Source of the DNA: Alcanivorax jadensis T9
GTDB taxonomy: Bacteria > Pseudomonadota > Gammaproteobacteria > Pseudomonadales > Alcanivoracaceae
NCBI RefSeq assembly: GCF_000756655.1
Contig: NZ_ARXU01000004.1
Location: 124,001 to 188,000 of the forward strand
Direction of reading: 5' to 3'
Length of the DNA: 64,000 nucleotides
Both the position numbers and the translations under genes were made by a program. The notes under the pieces were generated by a model. That model did not search any database. It was not told the origin of the DNA and saw only the letters and a list, made by a program, of their open reading frames with translations. The number at the start of each line of letters is the position of its first letter. Position 1 is the first letter of the stretch. Of this stretch, positions 27,252-36,651 are shown in pieces.

Positions 27252-28613
27252 ATGACCGATCATACTGACATCAAAGACATGAAGGCCTGGCTGGCTGGCG
27301 AGAGAAGCGGCATTTCTCTGGCCATGAACACGGCCCGTGGCGGCTTGCGGGTACTGGAGACGATTGGGGTGGTGGGGCGCCAGGGGCTCAACTGGATGCT
27401 CGGCGATCGCCCGCCAGTACCGGCTTTGCTGCGTACTACCTTTGAATCGCTGGGCACCACCTACATCAAACTTGGGCAGTTTATTGCCAGTTCGCCGTCT
27501 ATTTTCCCGGAAGAGTATGTCGAGGAATTCCAGCGCTGTCTGGATCGCACCCCGGCACTGCCGTTTCATTATATTCGCGAAACCATCGAGAAAGAGCTGG
27601 GTGGATCGCTGGAGTCTCTCTATCAGTCGGTTGACCCCAAACCATTGGCCAGTGCGTCTATTGCACAGGTTCATGCGGCGAAGCTCAAAAACGGCCAGGA
27701 CGTGGTGATCAAGGTTCAGCGGCCCGGTGTCCGTAATGTGCTGTTGACGGATTTCAATTTTCTCTACTTTGCTGCCCGGGTTACCGAGCGGCTGGCGCCG
27801 GGTCTGTCGCGCTCTGCCATCTCCGGTGTGATTGAGGAATTGCAGGCCGGCATGCTGGAAGAGTGTGACTTCATCAAGGAGGCGCACAATCTCCAGGCTT
27901 TCAATGCTTTCCTGCAAAACACCGGCAACACCTCTGCGGTGGCGCCGGATCCGGTCATGTCCCACACCACCGGCAAGGTGCTGACCATGGAGCGCTTCTT
28001 CGGGGTGCCCCTCACTGACATGAATGTGCTCAAACAATATACGGATGATCCGGCGCAAACCCTGATCTCGGCACTGAATACCTGGTTCTCGAGCCTGATG
28101 CTGTGCGATTTCTTCCATGCGGATGTGCATGCTGGCAATTTGATGTTACTGGAAGACGGTCGAGTGGGGTTCATCGACTTTGGTATTGTCGGCCGGATCC
28201 GCCGTGAGGCATGGGATGGCATGGCCAAATTCTTTGATGCCATCGGACGTGGTGATGTTCGCCAGATGGCGGAGGCCATGGCGATCATTGGCATGACCCG
28301 GGAAGAAGTGGATGTGGCTGCTCTGGCGCGGGATATCGAAAGCCTGCAAGGGGCGCTTGGCCAGGTTGATCCGTCTGCTCTGGTGCAGGCCGACCGAAAC
28401 GACAAGGAAGTTAACCGCTTGCTGATGGATCTGGTGAAAATCGGTGAGGGCCACGGCATTCGTTTCCCTCGCGAATTCGCCCTGCTACTCAAGCAGTTCC
28501 TCTACTTTGATCGTTATGTGCAGGTGCTGGCACCAGAAATGGATATGTTCAGTGATAACCGCGTGGATATGTTTGGCGCGATTGATGATATGCCAGGCGG
28601 TTTTTTGCACTAA
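27252..28613 (+). CDS. ABC1/AarF (UbiB-like) atypical kinase
   Basis: 453 residues. It has the family KxGQ motif (YIKLGQFIASSPSIFP), the Ala-rich loop PLASASIAQVHAA, VIKVQRPG with the ATP-binding lysine, CDFFHADVHAGNLM (catalytic loop) and FIDFGIVGR (metal-binding DFG). The family includes UbiB, linked to ubiquinone synthesis, and COQ8. Strong C-terminal membrane helices as in UbiB are not evident, so this is another ABC1 subgroup. A standalone gene, divergent from the TRAP operon. Confidence 0.88.
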   Translation: MTDHTDIKDMKAWLAGERSGISLAMNTARGGLRVLETIGVVGRQGLNWMLGDRPPVPALLRTTFESLGTTYIKLGQFIASSPSIFPEEYVEEFQRCLDRTPALPFHYIRETIEKELGGSLESLYQSVDPKPLASASIAQVHAAKLKNGQDVVIKVQRPGVRNVLLTDFNFLYFAARVTERLAPGLSRSAISGVIEELQAGMLEECDFIKEAHNLQAFNAFLQNTGNTSAVAPDPVMSHTTGKVLTMERFFGVPLTDMNVLKQYTDDPAQTLISALNTWFSSLMLCDFFHADVHAGNLMLLEDGRVGFIDFGIVGRIRREAWDGMAKFFDAIGRGDVRQMAEAMAIIGMTREEVDVAALARDIESLQGALGQVDPSALVQADRNDKEVNRLLMDLVKIGEGHGIRFPREFALLLKQFLYFDRYVQVLAPEMDMFSDNRVDMFGAIDDMPGGFLH

Positions 28614-28977
28614 AAGCAGCTAGCTAGAAGCTGCACTGGTAGGGTAGGCAAAGGTTGGAATGTTCCTCGTGCTTCGTCATTTCTACGAAGCCGCTGTAGG
28701 AGCGGCGCTTGAGCCGCGAATCGCGCTTGCGTGGAAATCGACCGCAGGGCGATCAGACATTTGAGTGTTCGACAGGTCTTTCCAGAAAGAACGGCGGCTA
28801 GGTTTCTCCTTTGCCGCCTCGCTCGCTACGCTCGGTTCGCCATGCAAGCATGGGCTCCTACAGCCTTTACTGGACCGCCTACAAGTAACTTCGTGGAAAA
28901 ACCGCGGGCAGGGAGCTGCGTGCTTTGCAAGACCCTGCCGCGTCGCAGCTAGAAGCTTATAGCTCGTAGCTGCTTTT
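28612..28977. repeat. Long inverted repeat with AGCTAGAAGCT-word arms enclosing a hybrid REP pair
   Basis: The left arm 28612-28635 (AAAAGCAGCTAGCTAGAAGC) is inverted at 28944-28977 (GCAGCTAGAAGCTTATAGCTCGTAGCTGCTTTT). Inside lies a REP head at 28691-28720 and an inverted REP of a different inner palindrome at 28836-28863. The element fills the 363-base gap and touches both neighbouring stop codons. No gene in this gap. Confidence 0.8.
28691..28863. repeat. REP doublet with two different REP types
   Basis: Left REP GTAGGAGCGGCGCTTGAGCC... and right REP (inverted) with inner palindrome CATGC-AAGCATG and tail GGGCTCCTACAG. Each REP has the GTAG-type head and a short hairpin, as in RAYT-mobilised REPs of Pseudomonas. 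Confidence 0.75.
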
Positions 28978-30152
28978 CACTCCACCGGATCCGCACATTC
29001 CCCTTTCGACGGATTGAGTTTGCAGCGAATCTTGCGTTGCAGGGTCAGCATGTCGCCATCGTAGTAGCCTTTTTCGCGCAAGGTCAGGCGAGCTTCCTGC
29101 ATCATGGTTTCGTACTCGCGCTTGTCCGCATCCGGGATTTCGATCCACCAGCGGTCCGGTACCTTGGCAGCTTCCTGGTCCAGTCGTTCCTTGATCAGGT
29201 GATAGCTGTTGAAAAACTCCTCGCGAACCAGCTGTGCCACCTCGTTGGGGAATTTATCCTTGCGACCGATCAGTTGCATGGTGATCTGCGCCAGCGGGTA
29301 GTCGATGATGCCGCCATCCGGTGACATGCCCTTGTAGAGTTCCAGCACCTCGTAGGCCACCAGCGGGGCTGCCAGTACATCGACGACGCCGTTGTTGAAC
29401 TTGTTGGGAGCAGAGACGATATCAGAGGCGACAGGGGTGGCGCCGATCTGCGAGACCATTTCCGCCTGGGTTGGGTCATAGTCGAGTACCGCTACCCGTT
29501 TGCCGGCCGCATTGGCCAGGGTGTTGATCGCTCTGTCGTTGACGAACACATAGGCGCCGCCGGCAGAGGCCAGGCCGAGAATGACATACTCGCCACTCAC
29601 CATCTTGTCGGCAGACTTGGGGCTGGCCATGACCTGCAGCAGGATTTTCATGTGCTCGTCGCTGGGCACGCCGCCGATGGAATCAATTGTGCCGGTGTAC
29701 TTGTTGAAAAGGCGACCGCGCAGGCCAGTGATCAGGGCTGCATCGCAGACGCCAGCCTTCAGGTCTTCCACCACCACGCTTTCGCTGGTGTAGGCTTGAA
29801 TATCAAGCTCTACGCCATATTCCAGCAGGCGGGTGCGCTGATCTTCGGCTGCCTTGTAGATGGGCCCGGCACGACCGGCAATATCCCAGATACAGATGCG
29901 TCGTTTCAGGGGTTCGCCCATGCTGAAGCCGGCCACTTTCTGCATCGCGTCGATGCGGTCGTCGAGACTGCGACTCTGATCGTAGGCAATGGCGCGCAGT
30001 TTCTCTGCGAGCTCGGGGGTAAGCGATACGCCGGGGGCAAACTTTTCCAGCTCGGCCTGTTGTGTCGGCGTCAGATTTAGTTGGTTGTCTGCGTGGGCGA
30101 TGAGGGCGCCGAGCAGCAGGGGGAGAATGAGCAGTTGGCGAAAAAAAGTCAC
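28977..30152 (-). CDS. AdeT/DctP-like periplasmic solute-binding protein (paralogue 3, extended N-terminus)
   Basis: 391 residues. Signal peptide (MTFFRQLLILPLLLGALIAHA) and a family-typical core: RRICIWDIAG, LKAGVCDAALITGLRGRLFN, GLASAGGAYVFVNDR, YPLAQI, and terminal RKIRCKLNPSKGEC. Between signal and core is an extra helical segment (LTPTQQAELEKFAPG...MQKVAGF, about 65 residues) absent from paralogues 1 and 2. GTG 30152 is chosen because GGAGG lies five bases before it; upstream ATGs have no SD. Last of three tandem paralogues; its stop sits in a repeat arm. Confidence 0.85.
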   Translation of the reverse strand: MTFFRQLLILPLLLGALIAHADNQLNLTPTQQAELEKFAPGVSLTPELAEKLRAIAYDQSRSLDDRIDAMQKVAGFSMGEPLKRRICIWDIAGRAGPIYKAAEDQRTRLLEYGVELDIQAYTSESVVVEDLKAGVCDAALITGLRGRLFNKYTGTIDSIGGVPSDEHMKILLQVMASPKSADKMVSGEYVILGLASAGGAYVFVNDRAINTLANAAGKRVAVLDYDPTQAEMVSQIGATPVASDIVSAPNKFNNGVVDVLAAPLVAYEVLELYKGMSPDGGIIDYPLAQITMQLIGRKDKFPNEVAQLVREEFFNSYHLIKERLDQEAAKVPDRWWIEIPDADKREYETMMQEARLTLREKGYYDGDMLTLQRKIRCKLNPSKGECADPVE

Positions 30153-30246
30153 GCAAGCCTCCATGGGCATTTTATTGTTTGAACCGGAAGTCGTCGCTTC
30201 AGGTTGAACGCCCATTGTGACAGTCGTGACTGACGAGTCGCTGGCT

Positions 30247-30267
30247 GGCCAGCCGGGGTGGCTGGCC
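30247..30267 (-). promoter_or_regulatory. Intercistronic hairpin between paralogues 4 and 3
   Basis: Perfect 8-bp stem GGCCAGCC/GGCTGGCC with a five-base loop, without a T run. Likely an RNA-processing or stabilising element rather than a terminator. Confidence 0.5.
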
Positions 30268-30299
30268 GCGATGCCAACGATGACGTCACCGCATCAGCT

Positions 30300-31382
30300 T
30301 TATTCCGTATCCTGGCTGCATTCGGGTCGCTGAGGATCCACATTGCAACGAATACGTTTCATGATTTTCAACATGGTGGCGTCGTAATAGCCGGTTTCGC
30401 GCAGTTTCAAACGCGCAGCGCGCATCATGCTGTCGTATTCCTGTTTTTCATGGTGATCCACGTCAATCCACCAGGTTGCAGGGATCTGTCCCGCTTCTTT
30501 TTCCAGGGCATTCTGGATAGACGAAAAACTGTCTGCTGCCACTTCCCGGATCACTGCCGCGAATGCGGGAGGAAAACGATCAGTTTGACCAATCAACTGG
30601 GCGGTGAGCTGAACAATGGGGTAATCAACGATGCCGCCGTCGGGTTCCATGCCCTTGTAAAGTTCCAATACCTGATAAGCAACGAGAGGTGCGGGCAGTA
30701 CATCCACGCTGCCGTTGTTGAACTGATTGGGCGCCGTGGCAAGGGTAGTAGCCACCGGGGTGGCACCAATCTGGGCAACCATCTTCGATTGGCCGGGATC
30801 GAAATCCAGTACGGCAATTTTTTTTCCTGCGACGCGCTCCAGTGAATTCAGTCTCTTGTCATTAACAAATAAATAGGCGGCGCCGGCGGGGGTAACTGCC
30901 AGAGTCTGATATTTGTTGCTGACCATGTTTTCGCTGAGCTGAGGCAGGGCGATGGATCGCATCAGCATATCCATGTGCTTCAGCGACGGCAGGGCGCCGA
31001 TAGCATCGATAGTACCGCTGAAACGGACGAACTGGCGGGCGCGAAAACCGCTCATCAGGGCAGCATCGCATTGACCGTTTTTCAATGATGCGACCATGGC
31101 GCCTTCGTTGGTAAAGGCCTCCAGGCTGATATCAATTTTATAGCGCAGCAAATCCAGGCGGAGGTTGGTGGCGCCGTTGAAAATGGGGCCGGAGCGACCG
31201 GACAGATCCCACAAACAGATATGACGCTTGAGCATATCGTCCGGGCCCAAGCCCATTTCCTCACGCGCTTCCGCCAGGTGTTTTTCCTGCTTGGGAGTCA
31301 GTGTCAGAGCCTGACTGGTGCAAGCCAGAGACAGCAGGGCCGAGCCGAGAAGGCTGGTAAATAGGGTGCGATAATTCCCCAT
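30300..31382 (-). CDS. AdeT/DctP-like periplasmic solute-binding protein (paralogue 4)
   Basis: 360 residues. Signal peptide (MGNYRTLFTSLLGSALLSLACTSQA), a short version of the N-terminal extension (LTPKQEKHLAEAREEMG), then the core: RHICLWDLSG, LKNGQCDAALMSGFRARQF, AVTPAGAAYLFVNDK, YPIVQL, and terminal KRIRCNVDPQRPEC. It is the most diverged of the tandem three. ATG 31382 follows AAGGAAG. Middle gene of the cluster, with hairpins in both flanking gaps. Confidence 0.85.
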   Translation of the reverse strand: MGNYRTLFTSLLGSALLSLACTSQALTLTPKQEKHLAEAREEMGLGPDDMLKRHICLWDLSGRSGPIFNGATNLRLDLLRYKIDISLEAFTNEGAMVASLKNGQCDAALMSGFRARQFVRFSGTIDAIGALPSLKHMDMLMRSIALPQLSENMVSNKYQTLAVTPAGAAYLFVNDKRLNSLERVAGKKIAVLDFDPGQSKMVAQIGATPVATTLATAPNQFNNGSVDVLPAPLVAYQVLELYKGMEPDGGIVDYPIVQLTAQLIGQTDRFPPAFAAVIREVAADSFSSIQNALEKEAGQIPATWWIDVDHHEKQEYDSMMRAARLKLRETGYYDATMLKIMKRIRCNVDPQRPECSQDTE

Positions 31383-31459
31383 GACGCTTCCTTATTCATT
31401 CGTTGTCATGCTTATATCATGGGGAAGAGAAGGGAAGTTTTACCGCCTGTATGACAATT

Positions 31460-31487
31460 GTACGCGGCGCCAGGCGGCGCCGCGTAC
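31460..31487 (-). promoter_or_regulatory. Strong intercistronic hairpin between paralogues 5 and 4
   Basis: Perfect 12-bp stem GTACGCGGCGCC/GGCGCCGCGTAC with a four-base loop and no T run on the minus strand. It probably marks processing or transcript stabilisation between the two coding regions. Confidence 0.6.
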
Positions 31488-31506
31488 TACACGCCTTAAC
31501 GTCTGC

Positions 31507-32673
31507 TCAAGTGATGCTGCATTCGGAGCGGGTGGGGTCGAATTTGCAGCGTATTTTGCGTTGCAGATCCAGCATGTCGCTGCTGTAGTATTTCTGCGCA
31601 CGCAGTGCATCGCGGGCATCCTGCATCATCACTTCGTATTCCCGCTTGTCCTTGTCAGGAATGGCGATCATCCAGCGCTCAGGCACTCGGCGTGTTTCCA
31701 CTTCAATGCGCTTTATCACGTCTGGGTAGGCTTCAAAGGAGGCCTCACGAATCAATTGCGCCACTTCATTGGGAAACTTGTCCAGGCGACCGATCAACTG
31801 CATGGACAGTTGTGTTAACGGGTAGTCGACCACCCCACCATCCGGGCTCATGCCTTTATATAGTTCGAGAAGCTCATAGGCGACCAGGGGGGCGGGCAGA
31901 ATATCGATCTGGCCGTTGTTGAACTTGTTGGGAGCGCTGACGATATCGGTGGTAACGGGGGTAGCACCGATGGCCGCCACCATTTCTGCCTGGGTTTCAT
32001 CATAATCGAGAACGGCAACCCGTTTGCCGGCAGCCTTGGCCAGGGAGCTGATGCTTCGGTCGTTAACAAAAATATGTGCGGCACCCGCCGGGTAGATGCC
32101 CATCACCACATAATCCCCCTGTACCATGTGACCAGCCTGTTTCGGATGAGCCATCACTTTAAGTAAGGTTTGCATATGCTTCTGGGACGGCACTGCGCCA
32201 ATGGCATCCACACTGCCGCTGTAAAGATTGAACTGGCGAGCACGCAATCCGCTCATCAGGGCAGCATCGCAACGGCCGGCCTTGAGCTCATCCACCATGA
32301 CGGTTTCGTTGGTGTAAGGCACCAGATCCAGGTTGATGCCGTATTCCAGGGCCAGCGCCCGTTGCTCCATAGCCGCATTGAATACCACGCCGTTACGCCC
32401 GCCGATATCCCAGATGCAGATGGTCCGTTTGAGGGTGCTGCCGGCGGGCATCTGATCCAGTCCCACCATCTGGCTGATGGCTTTAAGTCGGCTGCGAACC
32501 GGCATCTCTCTGGTGTAAAACACATCCTCGAGCTTTTCGAGGGTGGAGTCATTCAATGTGATGCCGGGCAGTAGTGCCTGGAGTTGCTGCTTTTGAGCTT
32601 GTGTCAGGTTGGCCGCGCTCAGTGATGAACACAGCAGACTGACTAGAAAGAAAAGGGTAATGGGGGTGCGCAT
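31507..32673 (-). CDS. AdeT/DctP-like periplasmic solute-binding protein (paralogue 5, extended N-terminus)
   Basis: 388 residues. Signal peptide (MRTPITLFFLVSLLCSSLSA), the extension NLTQAQKQQLQALLPGI...QMVGL as in paralogue 3, then RTICIWDIGG, LKAGRCDAALMSGLRARQFN, GIYPAGAAHIFVNDR, YPLTQL, and the C-terminal RKIRCKFDPTRSEC. ATG 32673 follows GGGAGA. First gene of the tandem cluster. No permease gene accompanies the cluster, so these receptors may use the QM permease at 22450 or act as stand-alone sensors or binders. Confidence 0.86.
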   Translation of the reverse strand: MRTPITLFFLVSLLCSSLSAANLTQAQKQQLQALLPGITLNDSTLEKLEDVFYTREMPVRSRLKAISQMVGLDQMPAGSTLKRTICIWDIGGRNGVVFNAAMEQRALALEYGINLDLVPYTNETVMVDELKAGRCDAALMSGLRARQFNLYSGSVDAIGAVPSQKHMQTLLKVMAHPKQAGHMVQGDYVVMGIYPAGAAHIFVNDRSISSLAKAAGKRVAVLDYDETQAEMVAAIGATPVTTDIVSAPNKFNNGQIDILPAPLVAYELLELYKGMSPDGGVVDYPLTQLSMQLIGRLDKFPNEVAQLIREASFEAYPDVIKRIEVETRRVPERWMIAIPDKDKREYEVMMQDARDALRAQKYYSSDMLDLQRKIRCKFDPTRSECSIT

Positions 32674-32804
32674 GGTGATCTCCCTGATGCCGCATTCTTG
32701 TTATAGATAATACATTTATCACGCGCTGGCAGGATAAGGGAGAGCTTTGGCGCAGGGGGTGACCGCGTTACGGCAATCCCCGTCGAAAGGGTCAATGGTG
32801 GAGC

Positions 32805-32962
32805 GAGTTGAAAGTTCAAAGTTTAAAGTTGAAACGCGGGCAGGGCCGGGGGTTCATTTCAGTCCAGTGCCCGCGCTGCATTTGGCCGCTGGCACTGGAC
32901 CGGACAGAGACGGTCCAAACGTGATCGCGCCTTTTCAACTTTGAACTTTTAACTTTCAACTC
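32805..32962. repeat. Long inverted repeat with AAGTTGAAAGTT-word arms
   Basis: Left arm GAGTTGAAAGTTCAAAGTTT...CGCG (32805-32838) is inverted at 32926-32962. The core holds a second pair, CAGTGCC / GGCACTG. It lies seven bases from the yciK stop. Confidence 0.87.
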
Positions 32963-32969
32963 AGAGTTT

Positions 32970-33746
32970 TTACTTAGGCTGCGCGTCGATGGATTCCCCG
33001 TTCACATCGCGGCTGTCCGGGCCGAGCAGGAACAGGTAGGGGGCCATGATCTCGTCCGGGGTTTTCAGTGTCTGCGGGTCCTCGCCGGGGTAGGCCAGCG
33101 CGCGCATGTCGGTGCGGGTGCCGCCGGGGTTGAGGGTGTTGACGCGAATGTTGCTGGTGTTCTCCAGCTCTTCGGCCAGCACCTGTGCCAGGTTTTCGGT
33201 GGCGGCCTTGGAGACGGCATAAGCACCCCAGAAGGCGCGGCCCTTGCGACCAACACTGGAGGAGGTGAACAGCAGGCGAGCATCGTCGCTGGCACGCAAT
33301 AGCGGCAGCATGGCCTGGGTCAGGTAGAAGGCGCTGTTCACGTTTACCTGCATGACCGAGTCCCAGGTGCCGACACCGTAGCGCTCCAGCGGAGTGATGT
33401 CGCCGAGCACGGAGGCGTTATGCAGGATGCCGTCCAGGCGTCCGAATTCCTTGTCGAACAGGCCGGCCAGTTCCTGGAAGTCTTCCGGGCGGGCCACCGC
33501 CAGATTCACCGGTGCCAGGGCTGGCTCCGGGCCGCCAGCGGCCTTGATCTCGTCGTAGACCTTTTCCAGCTTTTCCGGGGTGCGTCCCAGCAGGATCACG
33601 GTGGAGCCGTGGCGAGCCAGGGTCAGGGCGGCGCTGCGGCCGATGCCGGCGCCCGCGCCGGTGACAAGGATAATGCGATCCTTGAAAGCATCGGCGGGGC
33701 ATTGGTAAGCCAGTGCTTGTGCATTCACGGATGATAATTCGCTCAT
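32970..33746 (-). CDS. yciK: YciK-type short-chain dehydrogenase/reductase
   Basis: 258 residues. Rossmann motif TGAGAGIGRSAALTLARHG near residue 30, LHNASV (NNAG-like), and the active site SSSVGRKGRAFWGAYAVSKAA with Ser and YxxxK. The substrate is not established for this family. The stop region is next to an inverted repeat. Start overlaps the phosphatase stop by four bases. Order mtaD-ubiG-mupP-yciK next to gyrA matches Pseudomonas. Confidence 0.9.
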   Translation of the reverse strand: MSELSSVNAQALAYQCPADAFKDRIILVTGAGAGIGRSAALTLARHGSTVILLGRTPEKLEKVYDEIKAAGGPEPALAPVNLAVARPEDFQELAGLFDKEFGRLDGILHNASVLGDITPLERYGVGTWDSVMQVNVNSAFYLTQAMLPLLRASDDARLLFTSSSVGRKGRAFWGAYAVSKAATENLAQVLAEELENTSNIRVNTLNPGGTRTDMRALAYPGEDPQTLKTPDEIMAPYLFLLGPDSRDVNGESIDAQPK

Positions 33747-34423
33747 GCGGTACTCCTTGTGTTCATCGTTTGCAGCAGAGGCAACAGATCGCTGCCCTGT
33801 TCCAGATAATAATCGGCCTGCCAGTCGTGGGGGTCATCATCCGCGTCGATATAACCGAAGGCCGCCACGGCGGTGGCCATACCGGCATTCTGGCCAGCCT
33901 GGATATCACGCAGATGGTCGCCCACGTAGAGGCAGTGGGCCGGGGTTACGCCGTCCTGGCGAGCCGCCATCAGCAACCCTTCCGGGTCCGGCTTGCGCTG
34001 TTTTACATGGTCCGGGCAGATTGCCGCGCTGACGCGCTGGTCTAGATGCAGGCCCGCCAGCACCGGCCCGGTGAACCGTGACGGCTTGTTAGTGACGATG
34101 CCCCAGGGCAGACCATTGACATCCAGCCAGTCCAGCGTCTCTGCCATGCCGGGAAACAGGCAGGTATCCACAGCCAGATGCTGCTCGTAGGCGTTCAGAA
34201 GTTCATCCAGTAGCGGCGGAAATTCGGTATCCTCCGGCCCTGCGCCAAAACCAAGCTCGGTGAGCGCGCGGGCACCGTTGGAGACATTGGCGCGCACTGC
34301 GGAATAGCTGACTTCCGGCCGCCCATGTTGTTTCAGCAGGGTATTGAGCACCGTATAAAAATCCGGAGCGGTATCAATCAGGGTGCCGTCCAGGTCGAAA
34401 TAAACGGCTTCAAGCTTTTCCAT
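33743..34423 (-). CDS. mupP: HAD phosphatase, likely N-acetylmuramic acid 6-phosphate phosphatase MupP
   Basis: 226-residue HAD-family protein with YFDLDGTLIDTAPDF (nucleophile Asp) and the late YVGDHLRDIQAGQNAGM. It is often annotated as phosphoglycolate phosphatase (gph). The locus between ubiG and an SDR gene beside gyrA is that of P. aeruginosa PA3172, which is MupP of the AnmK/MupP peptidoglycan recycling route. The function is therefore inferred from synteny. ATG 34423; overlaps yciK by four bases. Confidence 0.78.
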   Translation of the reverse strand: MEKLEAVYFDLDGTLIDTAPDFYTVLNTLLKQHGRPEVSYSAVRANVSNGARALTELGFGAGPEDTEFPPLLDELLNAYEQHLAVDTCLFPGMAETLDWLDVNGLPWGIVTNKPSRFTGPVLAGLHLDQRVSAAICPDHVKQRKPDPEGLLMAARQDGVTPAHCLYVGDHLRDIQAGQNAGMATAVAAFGYIDADDDPHDWQADYYLEQGSDLLPLLQTMNTRSTA

Positions 34424-34440
34424 ATAGTCTCTCTACAACG

Positions 34441-34590
34441 CCGCTGCAGGAGCGCCGCTTGAGGCGCGAAACGAGCGAAGCGAGTAACGAGGTTCGATTT
34501 GCGAAAAAGCAAAACCGGTTGTGCCTTTCGCAGCTCGTTACTCGTACCTCGAAACTGTTTTTTCGCGCTTCAAGCGGCGCTCCTACAGGG
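34441..34590. repeat. REP doublet around CGAG-rich inverted core
   Basis: GCAGGAGCGCCGCTTGAGGC at 34445-34464 is inverted as CTTCAAGCGGCGCTCCTACA (34568-34587). An inner pair, CGAGTAACGAGG / CCTCG...GTTACTCG, lies between. It fills the space between mupP and ubiG. Confidence 0.78.
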
Positions 34591-34595
34591 AAAAG

Positions 34596-35315
34596 TTATT
34601 CGCCTTTGACGGCGTGCATCAGGTAGTTCACCGACACATCCCGGTTCAGCTTGTAAACCTGGGTCAGCGGGTTGTAGACCATGCCGGTGGTGTCTTTTAC
34701 TTCCAGCCCCGCGTCCCGGGCCCAGCCGGCCAGTTCCGAGGGCTTGATCAGCTTGGCGTATTCGTGGGTGCCCCGCGGCAGTAGGCGCAACACATATTCG
34801 GCACCGACGATGGCAAACAGAAAGGCCTTGGGATTGCGGTTGATGGTGCTGAAGAATATCTGCCCGCCGGGTTTCACCAAGGTGGCACAGGCCCGAATCA
34901 CGGAGGAGGGGTCGGGCACGTGCTCGAGCATTTCCAGGCAGGTGACCACGTCATACTGCGCGGGCCGCTCCTCGGCGATTTGCTCCGCCGGAATCTGCCG
35001 GTATTCCACCGCCACGCCGGCTTTCTCCGCGTGGATACGTGCCACCGACAGCGGCGCTTCACCCATGTCGATGCCGGTGACCTCTGCGCCACGCCGGGCC
35101 ATGCCTTCGGACAGCAGGCCGCCGCCGCAGCCGATGTCGATGACTTTCTTGCCGGGCAGGCTGACGCGCTCGTCGATGTAGTTCAGACGCAGCGGGTTAA
35201 TGTCGTGCAGCGGGCGAAACTCGGAATTGGGGTCCCACCACTGTTCCGCCAGGGCATTGAATTTGGCGATTTCGCCAGCGTCTACATTGGGAATCTGCGG
35301 TTGTTGTTCAGTCAC
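34596..35315 (-). CDS. ubiG: 3-demethylubiquinol / polyprenyldihydroxybenzoate O-methyltransferase UbiG
   Basis: Performs both O-methylations of ubiquinone synthesis using SAM. 239 residues. Motif [17 protein letters not shown] near residue 59, TGIDM, and [11 protein letters not shown] are typical. GTG 35315 is favoured since GGAG lies upstream and the family N-terminus [19 protein letters not shown] follows shortly. It overlaps the amidohydrolase stop by eight bases, so it is coupled with mtaD. Confidence 0.94.
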   Translation of the reverse strand: MTEQQPQIPNVDAGEIAKFNALAEQWWDPNSEFRPLHDINPLRLNYIDERVSLPGKKVIDIGCGGGLLSEGMARRGAEVTGIDMGEAPLSVARIHAEKAGVAVEYRQIPAEQIAEERPAQYDVVTCLEMLEHVPDPSSVIRACATLVKPGGQIFFSTINRNPKAFLFAIVGAEYVLRLLPRGTHEYAKLIKPSELAGWARDAGLEVKDTTGMVYNPLTQVYKLNRDVSVNYLMHAVKGE

Positions 35316-36651
35316 GGTCGGCTCCGGCAATTTTTTCCTGCCACTGCTGGGCATTCTTGAGGATCACGGCTTCGTTGAGGGTGGTGAGTGTGCGGTTGTC
35401 CATCAGGCAGCGCCCACCCACCCAGGTATGCGTCACCTGGTCGCGGCTGGCGGCATAGATCAATTGCGCCACCGGATCATAGACCGGCTGGGTCTCCAGA
35501 CGGTTCAGATCTACCGCTACCATATCCGCCTGTTTGCCAATTTCCAGTGAACCGATCTGGTCGTCCCGGCCCAGGGCGCGGGCGCCGTTCAGGGTGGCCA
35601 TCTGCAGTATGTCGGCGGCGGGCAGGGCATCGGCCTGGAGGCTGACTCCCTTGCCCAGGAAGGCGGCCATGCGGGCCTCGCCGATCATGTCCAGATCGTT
35701 GTTGCTGGCGGCACCGTCGGTGCCCAGGGCCACGTTGACCCCGGCCTTGCGCAGTTTTTCCACCGGTGCAAAGCCGCTGGCCAGCTTCAGATTGGATTCC
35801 GGGCAGTGCACGACCTGGGTGCCAGTTTCGGCCACCAGCGCAATTTCGTCCTCGGTGAGCTGGGTCATGTGCACTGCCAGCAGACGCGGCGAGAGCAGGC
35901 CCAGGTTTTTCAGGCGAGTGAGTGGCCGCTCACCGGTGTTGCCCACCGCCATCTGGATCTCTCCGGCGGTTTCGTGCACGTGCATCATCATCGGCACGTC
36001 CAGTTCCTCGGCCAGAGTCAGCACCTTCTGCAGCGGGCCATCGGACACGGTATAAGGCGCGTGTGGCCCGAAACCGATCTGAATGCGCGGATCATGGCGC
36101 CACTCGTCCATGGCATCGGTGGCCAGGCGCAGGTAGTCCTCCGGCCCGGCGCCCATGGGGGTTGGAAAATCCAGGATCGGACAGAACAGGCTGGCGCGCA
36201 GGCCGGCTTCCACGGTGGCGCGGGCGGCGCTGGCCGGGAAGAAGTACTGGTCGGCAAAGCAGGTGGTGCCGGAGCGGATCATCTCCGCCGCCGCCAGCCG
36301 GGTGCCGTCGAACACGAACTGCTCGCTGACAAACTGGCCTTCCGCCGGCCAGATATGCTTTTCCAGCCAGGTCATCAACGGCAGGTCATCGGCAATCCCG
36401 CGCAGCAGGTTCATGGCAGCGTGGGTATGGGCATTGATCAGGCCGGGAATCAGCAGGTGGCTGTCCAGCCGGGTGACCGTATCGGCCTGCCATTTTTCAT
36501 CGGCCAGGGCACCGGGCAGCACGTCGACAATCTGGCCATCACGGACGACCAGGGCATGGTGTTCCAGTACCTCGGCATTGGGCGCCTTGTCCTGCGCGAC
36601 CGGGGCAATCCAGCGGGCGTGGACGATCAGGTCGGCCTGATTGTCGCTCAT
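35308..36651 (-). CDS. mtaD: TRZ/ATZ-family amidohydrolase (methylthioadenosine / S-adenosylhomocysteine deaminase)
   Basis: 447 residues. Metal-binding AHTH at residues 74-77, [16 protein letters not shown] and [14 protein letters not shown] are hallmarks of the family. The Pseudomonas counterpart at this locus (PA3170) deaminates methylthioadenosine, and related ones act on S-adenosylhomocysteine. This would fit with the SAM-using UbiG gene next to it, though substrate remains inferred. ATG 36651 is chosen because AAGGAG sits seven bases upstream. Confidence 0.88.
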   Translation of the reverse strand: MSDNQADLIVHARWIAPVAQDKAPNAEVLEHHALVVRDGQIVDVLPGALADEKWQADTVTRLDSHLLIPGLINAHTHAAMNLLRGIADDLPLMTWLEKHIWPAEGQFVSEQFVFDGTRLAAAEMIRSGTTCFADQYFFPASAARATVEAGLRASLFCPILDFPTPMGAGPEDYLRLATDAMDEWRHDPRIQIGFGPHAPYTVSDGPLQKVLTLAEELDVPMMMHVHETAGEIQMAVGNTGERPLTRLKNLGLLSPRLLAVHMTQLTEDEIALVAETGTQVVHCPESNLKLASGFAPVEKLRKAGVNVALGTDGAASNNDLDMIGEARMAAFLGKGVSLQADALPAADILQMATLNGARALGRDDQIGSLEIGKQADMVAVDLNRLETQPVYDPVAQLIYAASRDQVTHTWVGGRCLMDNRTLTTLNEAVILKNAQQWQEKIAGADRD

